This document shows positions 59,438-64,000 of a stretch of DNA of 64,000 nt, piece after piece. A program made the translations under genes and the position numbers. This stretch comes from Amanita rubescens (lineage: Eukaryota > Basidiomycota > Agaricomycetes > Agaricales > Amanitaceae). The notes below the pieces were generated by a model. That model was not told where the DNA came from, did not search any database, and saw nothing but the letters and a program-made list of their open reading frames with translations. How positions within the stretch are numbered: the stretch's first letter is position 1; each line of letters begins with the position of its first letter. The stretch covers positions 558,001 through 622,000 of the forward strand of contig WION01000001.1 in NCBI GenBank assembly GCA_015039365.1, read 5' to 3'.

Positions 59438-60226
59438 CTACAGTACTCCGGGAATTATCATGTAACGGACTGTGGCAGCCCAAGCATCCCACCTCCCTCC
59501 AAACTGCTCGCGCAAAGCCCTATCTTCTGCATTCATCCTCCGGAACAAAGAAAGAGATACCGCGCTCATCAAAAGTGCAAAAAACCCAGCATTCATCTTG
59601 CCTAAGAAGTGATTTAATAAGCCAGACTCTCGCACCCATGATCCCTTCGTTGCGTGTAGGAGGAAAATGGAGGTGACGGTCATGAAGGTGCCAGTGTAGC
59701 CCGGGTGCCGAACAATGGCATATGGCCCGGTGGTCACAAGTTTATGGTCCTTCATGATACTCATCTCGAACGTGAAGAACTTCCCCAGTTCGCGGTAGCA
59801 CCATACTCGCAAAGCTCCACCGGCAACCCCAAAGGCAATTCCTGCCGCCGCCGCGGTTGTGAACCGGATTCGGCTTGCATCTCCCCCGAAGAGCAAATTC
59901 CCCAAAATTATCTTTGATATGGGTAGTGAAGGATATGCATTTGCGAAAATAATGGCGGATTCAGCTAGTGCTGGGCACCAGAAACAGGCCTAGTAGTAAA
60001 CGATATGAATCTCCCATTTGGACATGTTGTACTCCGTCCTCACCTTAATGTAGCCAGGCGTGTGTATCGCTATCAATGCAAAGCTTTTCAGGATCCTCTC
60101 CTCAAGAGAAGAGACAGCTGGGTGAGTGCCCGCCGGCGGTGGAGCAGTTGGTGAAGTATATGCAACATGAAGACCGACCGTTGCAATCAGGAGGCCGGGT
60201 ATTCCAACGAGCGGATGAACATTCAT
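59438..60226 (-). CDS. ICMT-like carboxyl methyltransferase, copy 4
   Basis: Exons 60226-60044 and 59989-59438 (552 nt) give 244 residues with an intact frame. The start MNVHPLVGIPGLLIATVGLH is followed by AYTSPTAPPPAGTHPA and the junction GYIK|ACFWCPALAE. The core has VWCYRELGKFFTFEMSIMKD, LVTTGPYAIVRHPGYTG and FGGRWDAWAATVRYMIIPG. Relative to copies 2 and 3 its exon 1 has a few extra residues before SSLEERILK. Together with copy 5 it forms a closer sub-pair (MNVH start, LLFGGDAS). Confidence 0.88.
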
Positions 60227-60279
60227 GTTGAAAGCTCGGGCGAGAAGCGGGACAGTTCTTGTCGATTTCGCATGCTTGC

Positions 60280-60620
60280 CGACCACTTATATCAGATTTG
60301 AGAATCAAAACTTTGTTTTGAAAGTATGGTCTCTTTTCGTTTAAATTATCCATTTGTCAGAGGACAGTGTTCCAGGTACCTTTCATTTCACACAGCACTT
60401 GCCAGATATCAGAAAAGCCATTTCAACGGGTCAGCAATGCGATAAAAAGAACATTTTGAGCTCTGTCTTCGCGGACACAGTGATTCGTATCGTCGGCTGA
60501 CGGCTCCGGTAGTGATGGTGGGAATTGACATCTCGAATCTGGGACCCGCAGATTTTGTGAGATGCCTTACGAAAAGGCTTCTCATTCGGCGGCCGCAGTG
60601 TCCTATCAATTTCAGCCATA
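60280..60620. repeat. Promoter-side block of ICMT copy 4, duplicated at 63.03-63.37 kb
   Basis: CTTATATCAGATT, TTTGTTTTGAAA, GACAGTGT and CATTTCAAC occur in the same order and spacing at 63,045-63,200. Both blocks continue into similar GGCGG-rich and ATC-rich sequence. The second block is not followed by an ICMT gene body, so it is a partial duplicate. The remainder, 60,620-60,966, is spacer without a recognised gene. Confidence 0.7.
60286..60293 (-). promoter_or_regulatory. TATA-like box of ICMT copy 4
   Basis: GATATAAG on the minus strand lies 60 bp upstream of the ATG at 60226. It is part of a block that recurs at 63.05 kb. Confidence 0.4.
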
Positions 60621-60966
60621 CTTACCGTTCATATTTGATCTGTAGCGCTGGTAGATTGATAACGCAATGTAAATTGAGATGATTGCCGATCTGTTCCTCA
60701 AATGAGTGAGTAAGACCGTGATTGTTCATCGCTGTAGTGTTAGTGAGTTGGTACGTGTCTGTGGCGGGAATTGGTAAAGGGGAAAAGTCACTTATGTAAA
60801 TATCCATGCGCAAGACATTCTGACGATAACCTCTGCCCTTATTTCAAGTTAGGGACGGTCACTGATGCTCAATAACCAGCAATGATGGCCGTAGACTCGT
60901 CGGACGCCGCGTTTGTTGGTTGTGGCTGTGTTACAGCCCAGCACAAATAACTAATTACTCAGTTTA

Positions 60967-61748
60967 TTATAGTATTCCCGGAACTATCCTGTAACGGACT
61001 CTGGCAGCCCAAGCATCCCACTTGTTTCCAAATCGTTTTCGCAGAGCCTTATCTTCTGCCACCATCCTCAGGAAAAGGGCGGGAGGTGAGATGGCGATGA
61101 TAAATGCGAAAATCCCGGCACCAATCTTGCCCGACATGTGGTATAATAGGCCAGATTCTCGCACCCATGATCCCTTCGATGCATGTAGAAGGAAGATGGA
61201 GGTGGTAGTCATGACGACACCTGTGTAGCTTGGGTGCCTTACGATGCTATATGGGCCGGTCGTCACAAGACGATGGTCTTTCGCGACACTCATCTCGAAC
61301 GTAAAGTATTTTCCCAGTTCGCGGTAGCACCACGCTCGCAAAGTACTCCCGGCAATAGCCAAGGCCATTCCTGCTGCAGCCATAGTTGTGAATCGAATTT
61401 GGCTTGCATCGCCTCCGAAGAGCAAGTTATCGAGGATGATATTCGAAATAGGAAGCGTCGGATATGCATTCGCTACAATGACGGCAGATTCAGCTAGTGC
61501 GGAACACCAGAAACAGGTCTAACATAAAAATATGAGTCTGCCATCATCCATGTAACCATGTTGAAATTTGTCCTCACATTGATGAATTCAATCCCGCGCG
61601 TCTTTATGATAGCCCTCAACATTCTGTCTGCGAGCGATGAGACACCCTGGCGACTCTCCTCGGACGCTGGAGGATTCGGTGGTGTATATGCGACATGAAG
61701 GACTGTCGCTAACAGAAGGCCAGGTATTTTAAGCAGATGGACATTCAT
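60967..61748 (-). CDS. ICMT-like carboxyl methyltransferase, copy 5
   Basis: Exons 61748-61578 and 61518-60967 (552 nt) give 240 residues, in frame. The start is MNVHLLKIPGLLLATVLHVA and the junction is EFIN|TCFWCSALAE. The core has AWCYRELGKYFTFEMSVAKD, LVTTGPYSIVRHPSYTG and a C-terminal segment FGNKWDAWAARVRYRIVPG. The Ala-Lys-Asp in VAKDHR is a small departure from the IMKDH of the other copies. It appears functional. Confidence 0.88.
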
Positions 61749-61788
61749 AAGGGAATGAAAAAATTACTTCGAGGGCTGTTCTCGTGGG

Positions 61789-61796
61789 TTTTATAT
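61789..61796 (-). promoter_or_regulatory. TATA-like box of ICMT copy 5
   Basis: ATATAAAA on the minus strand lies about 41 bp upstream of the ATG at 61748. Confidence 0.45.
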
Positions 61797-61980
61797 GTTG
61801 GCCGGTCAAATGTTTTTTGCCATCAGGGCTTGAACAAGGGAAAGTGATCCGAGTATTTCCTCTAGTACTAGATCGAACCGAACGTTCTTGTGAAGTTCCT
61901 TTCGGCATCGCGGCTTCGAGTCACAGGAGCATCTCAGTATCAGCAGTATTGGTACATTCATTTGCGATGAAGGAGTATTC

Positions 61981-62022
61981 ATTCTGCAGACACGTTAGAT
62001 TCTGCAGACACGTTAGATTCTG
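61981..62022. repeat. 18-bp tandem repeat, 2.3 copies
   Basis: ATTCTGCAGACACGTTAG occurs twice in direct succession and is followed by ATTCTG. It contains a PstI-like CTGCAG and lies about 230 bp upstream of ICMT copy 5. Confidence 0.8.
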
Positions 62023-63895
62023 ACGGAAAGTCTGCCTGTAGTAGTACGAAATCACCGGCAATGACGCGAACTCGGACGCCGCCGCAACACTAAGTTCGTT
62101 GGCCGTACCAATATGTCACAGGGTAAGAATATGTGGCGTAGCTGATGATGCAGATCATGCATCATGGGGTTGTGCAAGGCAGAAGGTGGATTACAATGAG
62201 GCATTGCGGGGCGGGTGATGAGTCAACGAGCCAATTGACAACAGATGTAATTTGCTTGTCAGGCCTGTTACAATGCCACAAATGGAATCATGTGGCACTT
62301 CTTTAGAGGTATCGTAACAAGCAGGTTATCGCGTCTGGACAGGGGAAAATGTCAGCACTACGTCCTAATCGATTGAACGGAACTAATCGCACGCTTGCCG
62401 CAAGGCTCCCCGGCATCGAGACCGCGGATCTGATTGACATATCGGCAGAAAGAGGAAGAAGGTATTGATGTAGAACGAGACATGCTTATTAGTAACTGTC
62501 AACCACCTAGAACTTGTTACAGGTGATGGGGGGGGAATCATCCTGAACACGACGGCGTCATTTAAGGCGATCCACATTCAATTCGTGCAGACACTCCATG
62601 TCTTGAGCTTCGATGTAGCGATAGCATTTCAGGGTCATCCTCCGCTACCCATCGACCGCTTTCGCCATCTGCTGGGTTCATTTGATTTCTTTTTCCATTT
62701 TATCATTCTGCTTTTCTTTAATGTCGATAAGGAATTAGTACCGCTGAGCTCTTGGACACGGTCATCATAACCGGGTAGTAAACGTAAACTGCCAATCGTG
62801 CCAAAAGCCAAGTAGCACACAGTACGTGGTGTTCGCGAAATTCAGTCTTTGCCTCGCCTATGTATCGTTTGGCCGCTTGGCGCCATTCCCAGTTGTTCCG
62901 CTAAGTAGATTGCACATCGGGGCCGAAACAACTTGGGCTGTTGCCAGTAAAAAAACCTCGTATCGTATTTTAACGACATCCATGCAGGACCCGGGAGCGA
63001 GAAAGCTGGACGTCCTCGTTGGATTCTGCACGTTTGCAGGCTGCTTATATCAGATTGAGAATCGAACCTTTGTTTTGAAACGCACCTTCTCTTTTCTATT
63101 TCGCTGATTGATTCATTTAACAAAAGACAGTGTCTGGATACATATCTTTCGCACTTATCTCTGGAACGCGTGGATATCCGAGAGGTCATTTCAACTAGTC
63201 AAGAAATGAGGGTTCCGAAGTCTATATTCATTGAAACGCCAGTATATAATAGCGGTCGTCGCTAATAGCTCAGCTGGCGGTGATGGCGAGAATTCGGCAT
63301 CTGGAACTTTTGCTTAGAGGACCTGGACCCTGAGAAAGGGTGGCGGCGGCCGATTGTCAATTATCAATTGATCCAGCGTCATCCACACCCAGAGTGGTAA
63401 TGCCATATATGTATGGATCAAAATGGCAATCCGAATCGAGTCTTCGAATAAGGAGGTCACTGCTCTTCATAGTGCTTGAAGTGGTTGAAATTAGTGAGAG
63501 GCAAATGATACTCGAATATGCACACACGAAGGATTTTGATGACGACCTCAGCCATTTTTGCATCCGAGTCGGCGTCGAATTAGCATGATTTTGAATGAAT
63601 GATGGCCGTAAACGCGGACGCCGCTGCCGGCGTCGAAGAGCGTTACATACGTTCGTCAGTTATGCCAGCTGTGGATGGCCACCGTATAGGATAGCCAGGT
63701 ATCGACGATGATGCAGGCGTAGTGATCATGGGGGCTTGTGCAAGGCATAAAATGGTATTCATTTCAAATGTACGAAGGTCACTGCGCGTGATCAATCCAT
63801 CATGGACGCTATTTCACACTCCTTGTCAGACCCGTGTAAGCTGACGGGAATGGAATTGTAGCCCATATGGCTTACGCCGCTATTTCTGTCCTATG
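62023..63895. other. Spacer with ICMT promoter duplicate
   Basis: The segment 63,030-63,370 repeats the promoter side of copy 4. The rest holds short ORFs without domains (for example 62826-63107 +, 63340-63588 +). No intact gene was recognised. Confidence 0.5.
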
Positions 63896-64000
63896 CTTAT
63901 AGTATTCCTGGAATTATTCTGTAACGGACTCTGGCAGGCCAAGCCCCATTTGTCTCCAAATTGTTTTAGGTGAGATGGCGATGAGAAATGCGAAAATCCC
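63896..64000 (-). pseudogene. ICMT-like copy 6, internally deleted, cut by window end
   Basis: The sequence matches the 3' end of copy 5 (TAGTATTCCTGGAATTATTC, TGTAACGGACTCTGGCAG, GGTGAGATGGCGATGA). It lacks several bases in the WDAWAA region near 63,940 and about 60 bp between the KRFGNKW and PPALF codons near 63,968. The frame is lost, so this copy is degenerate. The rest lies beyond the window. Confidence 0.8.

Noticed and set aside
52210..64000. A prenyl-peptide (pheromone) gene partnered with the ICMT array
   Set aside because: I looked for short ORFs ending in Cys-aliphatic-aliphatic-X in the listed frames and by eye near the array and found none; a systematic scan of all small exons would be needed to settle it.

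Overview
The window looks like nuclear DNA of a mushroom-forming basidiomycete (Agaricomycete). Genes sit on both strands and are broken by many introns of about 45-60 nt with GTNNGT...YAG ends. The families also fit: a TKL-type kinase with an HGDL catalytic loop, a fungal P-loop GTPase of the IPMDSPRP/FFNRGTGK type, CFEM and COMT-type proteins, and expanded isoprenylcysteine methyltransferase (ICMT)-like genes. All exon structures were read by eye from splice consensus, reading frame and comparison of paralogues inside the window. Most of the reconstructed genes sum to whole codons.

Layout. 0-6.3 kb: two tandem COMT-type O-methyltransferases on the minus strand. 7-10.7 kb: NOP53 and CSN1, both plus. 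10.7-14.8 kb: a strongly CpG-poor island with a 297-bp inverted repeat, a degenerate tandem repeat of about 53-69 bp, and an intact seven-exon GTPase gene. 14.8-17.4 kb: nothing recognised. 17.4-24.6 kb: a first ICMT-like gene, a TKL kinase with a CxxC...CxxC insert, a small secreted Cys protein, a GPI-anchored CFEM protein and ribosomal protein eL31. 24.8-28.4 kb: two divergent membrane-protein genes that look like paralogues. 28.7-34.3 kb: eL34, a decayed third O-methyltransferase, GPI11 (PIG-F) and a PHO13-type HAD phosphatase. 34.3-38.4 kb: a gene-poor stretch. 38.4-47.9 kb: a bZIP factor, the fork-protection protein TOF1/Timeless and PBDC1. 48.1-52.0 kb: a membrane protein and a long disordered protein. 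52.2-64.0 kb: a tandem ICMT array of four more copies (one frameshifted), one 5' relic and one copy with internal deletions cut by the window end, with a 57-residue predicted secreted peptide among them.

How the genes fit together. Single-copy housekeeping genes (NOP53, CSN1, eL31, eL34, GPI11, PHO13, TOF1, PBDC1) alternate with rapidly duplicating accessory families (O-methyltransferases, ICMT-like enzymes). Every ICMT copy whose second exon I could read in full has one of exactly 552 nt, and the array shows several stages of duplication and decay. Pheromone or other prenyl-peptide genes would be natural partners for the ICMT expansion, but I found no short ORF ending in a CaaX box among those I checked.
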